Positions 30,394 to 37,436 of a stretch of 43,088 bases of DNA are shown here, in pieces; within the stretch, counting starts at the first letter, position 1; each line of letters opens with the position of its first letter. The notes beneath the pieces are model-generated. The model ran no database searches. It saw only the letters and a program-made list of their open reading frames with translations, and was not told the DNA's origin. This DNA comes from a virus. Location: the IMG/VR virus record IMGVR_UViG_3300036852_000198, positions 1 through 43,088 of that record; one strand, written 5' to 3'. Position numbers and translations under genes: made by a program.

Positions 30394-31446
30394 TCAGTCG
30401 AGACCCAGCTCCAGCTGCAACGGGCCCTTCGAGAAGACGCGCTCGAACTTCCTCCGGAAGTCGTTCATGTCGTCGCACAGCTTCATGATGGTGATGACCT
30501 GCTGGATCTGGTCGTGTAGCCGCTGCTTGCCGTACTTTTCGAGCCACTGATGATGGTTCCGGCGGTGACGCGGGTTCGGGTTGAGCTCGCGTAGCGTGTT
30601 GCCGACGTCCTGGTCGATCGCGTCGTACACGAACATCATCACGTACTTCCCCCATCTCAGCGGTCGGTGCTGGGGTGAGTAGTGGACGCCCTCGAGGCGG
30701 GCGAGCTCATACCAGAACTCGTCGGGGAACACCTTGGCCCACTCCTGTATGTCCTCGGCGATGAAGGCCTGGAGCTTGAGCTGCAGCGCGTTGCGCTCGC
30801 GCACCTTCTGGTAGCCAGTGGCCTCATCGATGAGGGCGATGATCCCGACCTTGGCGCACGCGCGGGTGATGATCTCGGCCATCCTGGCCATGTGCTGCTG
30901 GTTGCTCTTGAGCAGCTTCTGGTCTCGTGCCTGGAGGTAGAGATCGCAGATCTCGATCAGTAGCTCGGCCTGGTACCCGGCGCCGTTCCTCGGGTTTCCC
31001 GGCACGACGAACGGGATCACGCGCTCGTCGAGGGACCCGTGCTGATAGAGGGGCAGGTTTACGAGGTATCGGGACAGATCGCCGCTGTCTCGTCCCCCGG
31101 TGAGGGCACGAACGACTTCGCGCTGGCTCAGAACGCGGTTGCCATCGCTCAGGACATGGACTTCGAATTCGACATCGTCGATGTCGATCGTGCCCTTGAA
31201 CATCGAGTGCGGCAGGTCGCCGGACGGCTTGTCAGCTGGGACCTCGTCGGGCTCGTCGGGCTCGATCGTCTCGGCGGGGATCTTGCCTGCCTTGATCCAT
31301 CGCTGGCGAGCAGCCTGCCGGGCGATCGTTCGCCTCTCCTCTGGCGACAGGACGCTTGCACGCGCCCGGCCTCCCTTGCTCGGGTCCGCCAACAGCGGCG
31401 GGCGTGCGCCGCTACGGGTCTTCGGGGAATCAGGCTTGGCCACATG
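30394..31446 (-). CDS. P63C-domain protein
   Basis: The product is 350 residues. An N-terminal basic/KGGRARA segment and SPEERRTIARQAARQRWIKAG precede a region (about 80-170) with VLSDGNRVLSQREVVRALTGGRDSG and ELLIEICDLYLQARD. The P63C domain (about 190-300) includes LIDEATGYQKVRERNALQLKLQAFIAED and WAKVFPDEFWYELARLEG. P63C proteins occur in phages and mobile elements; some carry antirepressor-like N-termini, but their biochemical role is unsettled. GTG 31446 has GGGAGG at good spacing. It is driven by its own promoter with two palindromic operators, and by third-position base use it is slightly lower in G/C than the late genes. Confidence 0.85.
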   Translation of the reverse strand, partial: HVAKPDSPKTRSGARPPLLADPSKGGRARASVLSPEERRTIARQAARQRWIKAGKIPAETIEPDEPDEVPADKPSGDLPHSMFKGTIDIDDVEFEVHVLSDGNRVLSQREVVRALTGGRDSGDLSRYLVNLPLYQHGSLDERVIPFVVPGNPRNGAGYQAELLIEICDLYLQARDQKLLKSNQQHMARMAEIITRACAKVGIIALIDEATGYQKVRERNALQLKLQAFIAEDIQEWAKVFPDEFWYELARLEGVHYSPQHRPLRWGKYVMMFVYDAIDQDVGNTLRELNPNPRHRRNHHQWLEKYGKQRLHDQIQQVITIMKLCDDMNDFRRKFERVFSKGPLQLELGLD

Positions 31447-31466
31447 GCCTCCCAGCTCGTCGATTC

Positions 31467-31507
31467 TGCTTGCTCGGCAAGCATACCTGTGCTTGCTCGG
31501 CAAGCAA
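31467..31507 (-). promoter_or_regulatory. P63C promoter with two identical 17-bp palindromic operators
   Basis: TGCTTGCTCGGCAAGCA occurs at 31467-31483 and again at 31490-31506, 23 bp apart, about two helical turns. Each is itself a 7-bp inverted repeat around TCG. On the minus strand TTGCTT (31507-31502), a 16-base spacer and TATGCT (31485-31480) form a promoter whose two boxes lie in the two operators. A dimeric repressor bound to both would shut the gene tightly. The cognate regulator is not identified. Confidence 0.75.
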
Positions 31508-31602
31508 GGACCGGCGATGTCACGCCGCCGTCGTAGATCCCAGCATCCACACGGCGCCCCTCGGTCACCGCCTCCGGCCGAGGGGCGCCGTCGCGCCCGG
31601 GC

Positions 31603-32046
31603 TCAGGTTCGATCCACTGTTCCCGTGATCGAGATGCGCATCGACACCTGCCAGTCGTTCTCCTCCAGGTCCGACCGGCTCACCGTCGCTAGCTCGCCGC
31701 CGGCCTCGATCGCGTAGAACTCGGCGTCGGAACGCACGAATACCGCGGTCGACCAGTCGCACGAGGCCGCGCCGTCGGTCAGCTCGAGGATGTCGGCACC
31801 GATGACCGTCCCGTCCTCGTTCTTCACCGTCAGCTGGCTTCCGACCCCAACGTCGAGGCCGCTTCGGGTGAGGGCCTCCGTGCAGCCGAGGATCTGCTCG
31901 GCCGTGACCCGCACCGACAGCGGCACCTCCGCCGGCGCCTCGTCGGCCGCCTCTGTGGCATCGCCGTCACCGTCACCGTCACCGCCGCACGCCGCCAGCA
32001 TTAGAACGGCGACGGTGGCCCCCACCCATCGTCCTGTCCGCATCAC
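31603..32046 (-). CDS. Lipoprotein (about 147 aa)
   Basis: A signal peptide (MRTGRWVGATVAVLMLAAC) ends in the lipobox LAAC, followed by a flexible GGDGDGDGDATEAADEAP linker. The mature domain (VPLSVRVTAEQILGCTEALTRSG..., VGSQLTVKNEDGTVIGADILEL..., ISITGTVDRT) has two cysteines that may pair. It would be exported and tethered to the outer face of the membrane. GTG 32046 or ATG 32043 are possible starts; the former shares one base with the preceding stop. Phage lipoproteins made from lysogenic operons often block superinfection by related phages, which is an inference here. Confidence 0.75.
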   Translation of the reverse strand: MMRTGRWVGATVAVLMLAACGGDGDGDGDATEAADEAPAEVPLSVRVTAEQILGCTEALTRSGLDVGVGSQLTVKNEDGTVIGADILELTDGAASCDWSTAVFVRSDAEFYAIEAGGELATVSRSDLEENDWQVSMRISITGTVDRT

Positions 32047-32336
32047 TATGGCCTACCACCCGCGCCGACAGGCCACCCGGTCGCCCGGAACACGCCGTCC
32101 TCGCATTCGCCGAGGATCACTGTCTGACGTGGCGTCATGGCCCGGGATGGCCGGGGCGTCAGCATGACGGGGGTCGGGTCGGGGAACAGCCTGCGCTCGA
32201 GTAGCGCCCAGCCGGCGATCACAGCGGCGCACAGGGCTGGCCCGACGACGAACGCTGCCGCCCACGGGCCGAGGATCATCCGCAGCGCCCACACGGCCCC
32301 CAGGGCCAGGGCCAGCACGACGACGGCCCGGCGCAT
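32046..32336 (-). CDS. Small membrane protein of the transfer-like operon (96 aa)
   Basis: ATG 32336 shares one base with the stop of the DUF2637 gene. Two hydrophobic helices (VVVLALALGAVWALRMILGPW and AFVVGPALCAAVIAGWALLE) are followed by a cytoplasmic-type tail with basic stretches and TPRQTVILGECEDGVFRATGWPVG. In actinobacterial conjugative elements small Spd-type membrane proteins accompany TraB. This one could be such a partner, though no family is recognised. Confidence 0.65.
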   Translation of the reverse strand: MRRAVVVLALALGAVWALRMILGPWAAAFVVGPALCAAVIAGWALLERRLFPDPTPVMLTPRPSRAMTPRQTVILGECEDGVFRATGWPVGAGGRP

Positions 32337-32944
32337 CAGCGGCTGCCTCGGTCGAGCAGATGCCCGCACAGCACGACGGCGATTGGCGGCAGAGCTGCGA
32401 ACCCCCATCGCACGTACCGCAAGTCGGCCAGCGTCGGGTCGATGGCGAGCACGTTGGCTGTCAGGCTGCCGGCCGCTCCGACGGCAACACCAGCCCACGC
32501 AACCGGGTAGCTGCGCTCGTGCTCCAGGTGGCGTAGAGACACCAGCGCCATGCCGTCGAGCGGCAACGGCATCACCCACGCCCACCAGCCGCCACCGGCA
32601 AGCAGCGCCAGGTGCACGATGTGGCTGTAGGACACCGCCAGCCCGACCGCGAGCACGACCCCGGTGCAGACGACCTGCCACGGGTCCCGTTGCCGACGCG
32701 TTGCCGGCTGCTGTTGCCGGGCCCGTGGCGCCCGGGTTGCCGGTCGATCGACTGCCGGCGACGAGGGCTTGTCGTCCGCCTTGCCGACCTCGTTATTGAG
32801 CTTCTTCGCCCAGTAGCTGCCGGTGCGTTCCGGCACACCCAACTGGCGGCCGAGCTCGGCGCCCGACATCCCTTGCCGCCACAGTTGCCGAGCCCGGTCC
32901 CCGGTCGAGCCGTGGCCGTTGCTGGTCACATCGGTCATCGTCAT
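32336..32944 (-). CDS. DUF2637 (SpdB-like) membrane protein with HTH
   Basis: The product is 202 residues from ATG 32944, overlapping the translocase stop as ATGA. Residues 15-50 (GDRARQLWRQGMSGAELGRQLGVPERTGSYWAKKL) look like a helix-turn-helix. The second half matches DUF2637: VVCTGVVLAVGLAVSYSHIVHLALLAGGGWWAWVMPLPLDGMALVS, then two more hydrophobic helices, four in all. DUF2637/Spd proteins are found on actinobacterial conjugative plasmids and integrative elements beside TraB or FtsK-like translocases and help spread of DNA between mycelial compartments. Presence directly after the translocase in a phage is striking. Confidence 0.8.
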   Translation of the reverse strand: MTMTDVTSNGHGSTGDRARQLWRQGMSGAELGRQLGVPERTGSYWAKKLNNEVGKADDKPSSPAVDRPATRAPRARQQQPATRRQRDPWQVVCTGVVLAVGLAVSYSHIVHLALLAGGGWWAWVMPLPLDGMALVSLRHLEHERSYPVAWAGVAVGAAGSLTANVLAIDPTLADLRYVRWGFAALPPIAVVLCGHLLDRGSR

Positions 32945-35226
32945 GAGGTGGCTCCCTGTTGGGCCCGATCGCGCTCGTGTCGGAGGCTGACGTTCTTCTC
33001 GTTCGTGACCGCCTGGAGGTGCTCGCCGCGGGTGCAGAGCTTCGACGTGCACGGCTCTCCCGGACCGATCCGGTGGTCGACCGTCTCACCCTCGGGGATC
33101 GGGCCGACCTGGTCCTCGAAGGCGAACCGGTGCACGGGGACAGCCCGCCCGCCGATCTTGAAGTAGCCGTAGCCGTCCCCGTTGACCGCTCCGGTCCAGA
33201 GCTCGCAGCCGGCCTCGTCCCGGTCGGCGACCCTGGCGTAGAACCTGTCCCGCGGGGACTCGCCGGGTTGTAGCCATCCACCTAGGGGAACCTTCTCTTC
33301 CGACTCATCGTTTTCGTTGTCGTCCACTCGACCGACTCCGTCGGTCTCGTTCCCCTGGTCCACGTAGGTGGACGTCGTGTTGACGTCCTGCTTCGGCCTC
33401 ACGCGGTTCGGCTCCCAGCGCTGCAGGTCACGAGGGTCGTACTCAGGGAATCGCCCGCGCTGGCCGACTGGCTCGGGGAACTCGCCCTTCTTGCGATCGC
33501 GCTGCGCGGCCTTCTTGAGCGCCTCGAAGTTGAGATCGACGACGCCGCGGCCGTTGTCCTTCGACGCTTCCCACAGCGTCACCGCCGGCACACCACCAGG
33601 CAGGAGGTCTGTCCCGCTAGGGGGACGTTCCCGCATCGTTTCCCCAGGTGAGACGTTCTCGCCGCGATGCGGGACAGCCGTCATCGGCTGCATCCCACGG
33701 CGATCGGCCACCCACTGCTGAGCCTCCTCCTCGCTCATCCTGATGACCTGGACCTCGGTGGCGTTGTCACCGACGCACACCTGGACGCGGCCCTTGATCT
33801 TGGACTTGGGGACGAAGTCGGCCGAGGTGAGCATCTTCCACGTCTGCGGGGTGTGCTCGGCGAGGATCCTCACCGAGAAGTTCTCCCGCAGGTCACCGCT
33901 GCCGACGGCGTTGGCGCTCGCACGCTGCGCCACCGCGAGCACGTTGATCTTCACCGCTCGACCCATGTTGAGGATCGCCGTCAGCGCCCGTATGGCGGGG
34001 CTCGTAGCTGGGTCCCCGGGGCCCCGGATGTCGGTCCAGTGGTCGCGCAGGAGCCCGGCGGTCGTGGACAGCTCCTCCAGGATCAGCACGATCCGCCCGA
34101 AATCGGGGCCCTCGTCGTTGATGCCAACGTGGTCCCACGCGCGGTTGCGGCGGTCGCCCTCGGCGGCGAGCTCGATCAGCATCCGGTGGATCTCACCGAT
34201 GTCCCGCGCGTAGCGGACCCCCGGCAGGTCCCGGAGCCAGCGGAGCGAGTGCCGCTTGTAGTCGGCCACCCACGGTTCGGCTCCGTGCCACATCAGCTGC
34301 GCGGCAACCAGCGTCAGCATCGTCGACTTGCCGCCACCCGTGCCCGCCGACATCAGCACGTGCGGGGACTCGCGGTCCAGGTTCACCTTGTAAGGCCGGT
34401 CACCACGGGTGACCCCGAGCACGAACGTCGACGGCGTCGACTCGCCCTCAACGAGCTTTTGCATCTCGTCGTCCTCCTCGTCATTGAAGGGGGCGACCTC
34501 GCGGATCGGGTCCTTCGGCCAGAACCGGACGTAGTGGTGCCGGCCCTTCATCTCCCAGCGATGGGTCACGTCGCCGCTCAGCTCGAGCTTGGCCCGGATG
34601 ATCTCCTCCACCGCTTCCTTGTTCGCGTTCCGGGGCGCGAACGTCGGCGAGCACCCGACGACCACCCCGTCCCCGCCACGCTCGAGATCGCGGCGGACGG
34701 TGATGTACCGCCACGCCCGGACGCTCATCGCCCGCTCCAGCTCCTTGCCGTCACCGGACGACTTCCCCCATCCCGCGGCCAAGCACACCGCTAGGTGCAG
34801 CGGATAGACCCAACGGAGGTAGTGGGCGACCTTGACCGCCACACACGCGACCACCACAGCGAACGCGGCGAGCCCGAACGTGGTCCCCAGCCCCCAGGCC
34901 GCGAGCGTCGTGACGCCCGTGCCGTTGGGTGCGCCCGAGTCGAGGTACACGACGACGACCAGGCCCGCGGTGCTCGCGGTGCGGACCGCGGCAAGCCCGG
35001 CACGGCGCGACAGCCGATGGGAGCCTTCGTAGCGGGGGGAGCGGCCGGACTCGAGGTGACCGCCGGTGAACCAATGCCAGAGCCACCAGGTGAGATGGCT
35101 GTCCTGCCGCGGGTTGCGGTGCTGGCCCGAGAACGTGACCGCTGCCGCCGCGGCCAGGATAAGGCCCGTGATCGACCAGCCGATCAGCTGCGCCAACCCG
35201 AGCTCGGTCCACGAGGTCAGGTCCAC
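32941..35226 (-). CDS. FtsK/TraB-type DNA translocase fused to a C-terminal HNH nuclease
   Basis: The product is 761 residues. The N-terminus has membrane helices (about 11-31, 85-96, 105-130 and 133-150) separated by a basic loop. An FtsK/SpoIIIE motor follows: PHVLMSAGTGGGKSTML (Walker A, 295-301), WVADYKRHSLRW, and RIVLILEELS (Walker B, 378-387), then NVLAVAQRASANAVGSGDLRENF and the arginine-rich region. A proline/charged linker (530-650) leads to an HNH_3-type domain (about 655-750): YARVADRDEAGCELWTGAV, HRFAFEDQVGPIPEGETVDH (His 699, His 718) and HLQAVTNEKN (His 736, Asn). A hexameric double-strand DNA pump with its own nuclease is expected. The motor resembles TraB of actinobacterial transfer elements. 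Confidence 0.9.
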   Translation of the reverse strand: MDLTSWTELGLAQLIGWSITGLILAAAAAVTFSGQHRNPRQDSHLTWWLWHWFTGGHLESGRSPRYEGSHRLSRRAGLAAVRTASTAGLVVVVYLDSGAPNGTGVTTLAAWGLGTTFGLAAFAVVVACVAVKVAHYLRWVYPLHLAVCLAAGWGKSSGDGKELERAMSVRAWRYITVRRDLERGGDGVVVGCSPTFAPRNANKEAVEEIIRAKLELSGDVTHRWEMKGRHHYVRFWPKDPIREVAPFNDEEDDEMQKLVEGESTPSTFVLGVTRGDRPYKVNLDRESPHVLMSAGTGGGKSTMLTLVAAQLMWHGAEPWVADYKRHSLRWLRDLPGVRYARDIGEIHRMLIELAAEGDRRNRAWDHVGINDEGPDFGRIVLILEELSTTAGLLRDHWTDIRGPGDPATSPAIRALTAILNMGRAVKINVLAVAQRASANAVGSGDLRENFSVRILAEHTPQTWKMLTSADFVPKSKIKGRVQVCVGDNATEVQVIRMSEEEAQQWVADRRGMQPMTAVPHRGENVSPGETMRERPPSGTDLLPGGVPAVTLWEASKDNGRGVVDLNFEALKKAAQRDRKKGEFPEPVGQRGRFPEYDPRDLQRWEPNRVRPKQDVNTTSTYVDQGNETDGVGRVDDNENDESEEKVPLGGWLQPGESPRDRFYARVADRDEAGCELWTGAVNGDGYGYFKIGGRAVPVHRFAFEDQVGPIPEGETVDHRIGPGEPCTSKLCTRGEHLQAVTNEKNVSLRHERDRAQQGATS

Positions 35227-35229
35227 GGC

Positions 35230-35547
35230 TCAGGCCTTCTTCAGCCCGTAGCCGGCGGCGGCGAGTCCGGCGCCCAAGACGATCAGCAGGGCGCCGGCGC
35301 TTCGGGCCACCGTGAACGCCAGGATCTCGGTGACCGCCGCCGTGCCGTACAGAGCGGCGGCGGCCTTCCGGCGATCCCGCAGCATCCACAGGGACCGCTT
35401 GGCGTTGAACCACGCCCGAGCCGGCCGCAGTTTCGTCCCGAACGACGGACCGGGACCACCCCCCTTCCGCGTGCTCCTGGTGTGCGCCGAGCGGTAGTAG
35501 GTCTTCCCGTTGCGGGTGACCTTGTGCGTGCGGACGCGGGTCGCCAT
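35230..35547 (-). CDS. Small basic membrane protein at the head of the transfer-like operon (105 aa)
   Basis: GGAGGA precedes ATG 35547. The N-terminal 55 residues are strongly basic (RVRTHKVTRNGKTYYRSAHTRSTRKGG, then KRSLWMLRDRRKAAA). Two hydrophobic helices follow (ALYGTAAVTEILAFTVARS and AGALLIVLGAGLAAAGYGL). The charge would suit DNA or anionic-membrane contact next to the translocase. It resembles Spd-type accessory proteins in size and layout, but no family is named. It is first in a five- or six-gene minus-strand operon reaching 30394. Confidence 0.7.
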   Translation of the reverse strand: MATRVRTHKVTRNGKTYYRSAHTRSTRKGGGPGPSFGTKLRPARAWFNAKRSLWMLRDRRKAAAALYGTAAVTEILAFTVARSAGALLIVLGAGLAAAGYGLKKA

Positions 35548-35591
35548 CGAGACCGTCCTCCGGGCATCGTCGAGGCTGTATTAAAGACCAT

Positions 35592-35606
35592 ACTACCCGG
35601 GGGTAT
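35592..35606. promoter_or_regulatory. Boundary palindrome in the divergent promoter region (copy e)
   Basis: TACCC-GG-GGGTA at 35594-35605 is a perfect inverted repeat and a shorter variant of the dispersed palindrome. It lies in the 86 bases between the minus-strand transfer-like operon and the plus-strand excisionase gene. GGGGGTAT ends the plus reading as in the other copies. On the minus strand TATGGT follows it (35592-35587) as a possible -10 box. The same factor could thus control both directions. Confidence 0.5.
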
Positions 35607-35633
35607 GGCGTAGCTCAGTAGGGTTCCGCTGCA

Positions 35634-35849
35634 ATGGGACGGCTGGTCGACCTCGACGACATCACCGACGCCGCCGGGGTAGCCGAGATCATCGGCCTGT
35701 CGCGGGGCAGCAACGTGAGCGTCTACCGCAACCGCTACCCCGACTTCCCCGAGCCCGTCGTCGACCTCGGCACCGGCCGCTGCCTCCTCTGGCTCCGCTC
35801 CGACATCCAGACATGGAAGCGGGCCCGAGGGGGCGAGCCGAAGGGCTGA
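35634..35849 (+). CDS. AlpA/excisionase-like DNA-binding protein (71 aa)
   Basis: The winged helix-turn-helix of the AlpA/MerR-type excisionase group is visible: AAGVAEIIGLSRGSNVSVYRNRYPDFPEPVVDLGTGRCLLWLRSDIQTWKRAR, with the recognition helix around SRGSNVSVYRNR and the wing DLGTGRCLLW. Such proteins act as recombination directionality factors or transcription switches. The gene lies 62 bases upstream of the small CxxC gene and just before the integrase operon. ATG 35634 has no clear ribosome site. Confidence 0.8.
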   Translation: MGRLVDLDDITDAAGVAEIIGLSRGSNVSVYRNRYPDFPEPVVDLGTGRCLLWLRSDIQTWKRARGGEPKG

Positions 35850-35861
35850 CGTTCCCTTCAT

Positions 35862-35910
35862 GACTGAATGAAGTCATTCGGTCGGACAGGGAGCGTGATA
35901 GCGTCCGGGC
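35862..35910 (+). promoter_or_regulatory. Integrase-operon promoter with 22-bp palindrome
   Basis: GACTGAATGA (35862-35871) and TCATTCGGTC (35874-35883) form a near-perfect inverted repeat with a 2-base spacer, covering the expected -35 area. TAGCGT at 35899-35904 is a -10 box placed 6 bases before GTG 35911, again a leaderless layout. A regulator bound to the palindrome (for example the adjacent AlpA-like protein) could block integrase expression. Confidence 0.6.
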
Positions 35911-36039
35911 GTGCCAGACCGAGTGTTCGCCCTCGCGCTGCTCTGCGGGGGCTGCCACCGCCTCATGCCGATCATCGGTCCCGAGGCCGCCGACGCCGGC
36001 CGCGCGTACGTGTTCGTCACCTGGCGGCCATCACCATGA
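35911..36039 (+). CDS. Leaderless 42-residue CxxC protein upstream of the integrase
   Basis: GTG 35911 lies 6 bases after TAGCGT and the TGA at 36037 overlaps the integrase ATG as ATGA, so translation of the two is coupled. The peptide has a CGGC knuckle followed by HRLMPIIGPEAADAGRAYVF and ends TWRPSP. It is not a known family. It could be an integrase regulator or only a translational leader. The exact junction and the promoter spacing are strong support for its being translated. Confidence 0.6.
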   Translation: MPDRVFALALLCGGCHRLMPIIGPEAADAGRAYVFVTWRPSP

Positions 36040-37436
36040 GAGCCGGCATCTACGCACGCATCTCCCTCGACCGTGACGGCGACGAGCTCGGCGTCACCCG
36101 GCAGGAGAAGGACTGCCGACGACTCGCCACCGACCGCGGGTGGCGAGTCGTCGACGTCTACGTCGACAACGACCTCAGCGCCTCCAAGCGGGACATCGCC
36201 CGCCCCGCCTACGAGCGGATGCTCACCGACATCGCCGGCGGCCGCATCGACGCCGTGATCGTCTGGGATCTCGATCGCCTCACGCGGCAGCCACGGCAGC
36301 TCGAGGAGTTCGTCGACCTGTGCGACGAGCACGGGATCACCACCCTGGCGACGGTCAGCGGTGACGTCGACCTCGGATCGGGAGACGGGCTGCTGGTCGC
36401 GCGCATCAAGGGCGCAGTCGCTGCCGAGGAGGTGCGCAAGATGAGCAAGCGCATCGCACGGAAGCATGCCGAGCTGGCCGAGCGAGGCCTGCCGGCTGGT
36501 GGGGGACGGCGACCGTACGGGTACATGGCCGACCGGATGACTATCAACGACGTGGAGGCCGAGCACCTGCGGCGGGCCGCTCGAATGATCCTCGACGGCG
36601 CGACGCTGACAGCCGCGTGCGGCACGATCCCTGACATCACCGACATCACGGTGCTGCGCCGGGCGCTCACATCGCCGCGCACCTCCGGGCTGCGGACCTA
36701 CAAGGGCGAGATCGTCGGTGACGCCGCCTGGCCGCCGATCCTCGACCGGGACACGTGGACCGAGGTCCGCTCGACGCTCAGCGGCCGCAGCCGGTTCGTC
36801 CGGCCGTTCCGCAAGCACCTCCTCGGCGGCATCGCCCGCTGCGGCCGGTGCGGCGCGAAGCTGCACGCCCAGGTGTCCAGCCGCCGTGGCCAGCCCGGGC
36901 CCGCCGTCTACGCCTGCCGTACCACGAAGGGCGGGTGCAACTCGCTGTCGATCGTTGCCGACCGGCTCGAGCGGATCGTCGTCGCCGAGGTGGGCGGCTG
37001 GCTCCGTGACCCGAGGCTCGCCAAGGCGGTGACCGCCGCCTTGCACGGTGGCCAGGACGCCGACGACACCGACGCCCTCATGGCGGCCATCAAGGCCGAC
37101 GAGGCCCGGCTCGCCGAGCTGGCAGTCGAGCGCGAGGAGCACGGCCTCGAGCTCGTCGAGTGGAAGGCCATGCGGGAGCCCGTGCTCATCCGGCTCGAGA
37201 ACAACCGTGCGACGCTGGCCGACGCGCGGCAGCGGGCGGCCACCACGTCACCAGTCGCGGAGGCGTCACCGGCCGAACTGGCCGCCATGTGGACCGACGT
37301 CGACCACCCGATGGAGCCCGCCGTGAGACGCGCGCTCATCGCCATGTTCGCCGCCGAGATCATCGTGCTGCCGGCCGGGAAGGGCTGGCGCGCCGGGGCG
37401 GTCGACCGGGTGCGGGTCCGGCCCGTGTGGGCCTAG
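36036..37436 (+). CDS. int: Large serine recombinase (integrase)
   Basis: The product is 466 residues. The resolvase domain starts with IYARISLDRDGDELGV (catalytic Ser 10) and includes GRIDAVIVWDLDRLTRQPRQLE. The recombinase domain follows (PAGGGRRPYGY, then TTAACG...LTSPRTSGLRTYKGEIVG), then a zinc ribbon (GGIARCGRCGAKL ... GGC) and a coiled coil (about 350-400, AAIKADEARLAELAVEREEHGLELVEWKAMREPVLIRLENN). It should integrate the phage at attB and, with a directionality factor, excise it. I choose ATG 36036 over an upstream frame start at 35868 because of the ATGA overlap. The stop TAG at 37434 is interlocked with the TAG of the minus-strand gene. Confidence 0.96.
   Translation: MRAGIYARISLDRDGDELGVTRQEKDCRRLATDRGWRVVDVYVDNDLSASKRDIARPAYERMLTDIAGGRIDAVIVWDLDRLTRQPRQLEEFVDLCDEHGITTLATVSGDVDLGSGDGLLVARIKGAVAAEEVRKMSKRIARKHAELAERGLPAGGGRRPYGYMADRMTINDVEAEHLRRAARMILDGATLTAACGTIPDITDITVLRRALTSPRTSGLRTYKGEIVGDAAWPPILDRDTWTEVRSTLSGRSRFVRPFRKHLLGGIARCGRCGAKLHAQVSSRRGQPGPAVYACRTTKGGCNSLSIVADRLERIVVAEVGGWLRDPRLAKAVTAALHGGQDADDTDALMAAIKADEARLAELAVEREEHGLELVEWKAMREPVLIRLENNRATLADARQRAATTSPVAEASPAELAAMWTDVDHPMEPAVRRALIAMFAAEIIVLPAGKGWRAGAVDRVRVRPVWA

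Noticed and set aside
35868-36035. Extended N-terminus for the integrase
   Set aside because: Ser-10 motif and ATGA overlap place the start at 36036; the upstream frame is better explained by the promoter dyad and the 42-residue gene in another frame.
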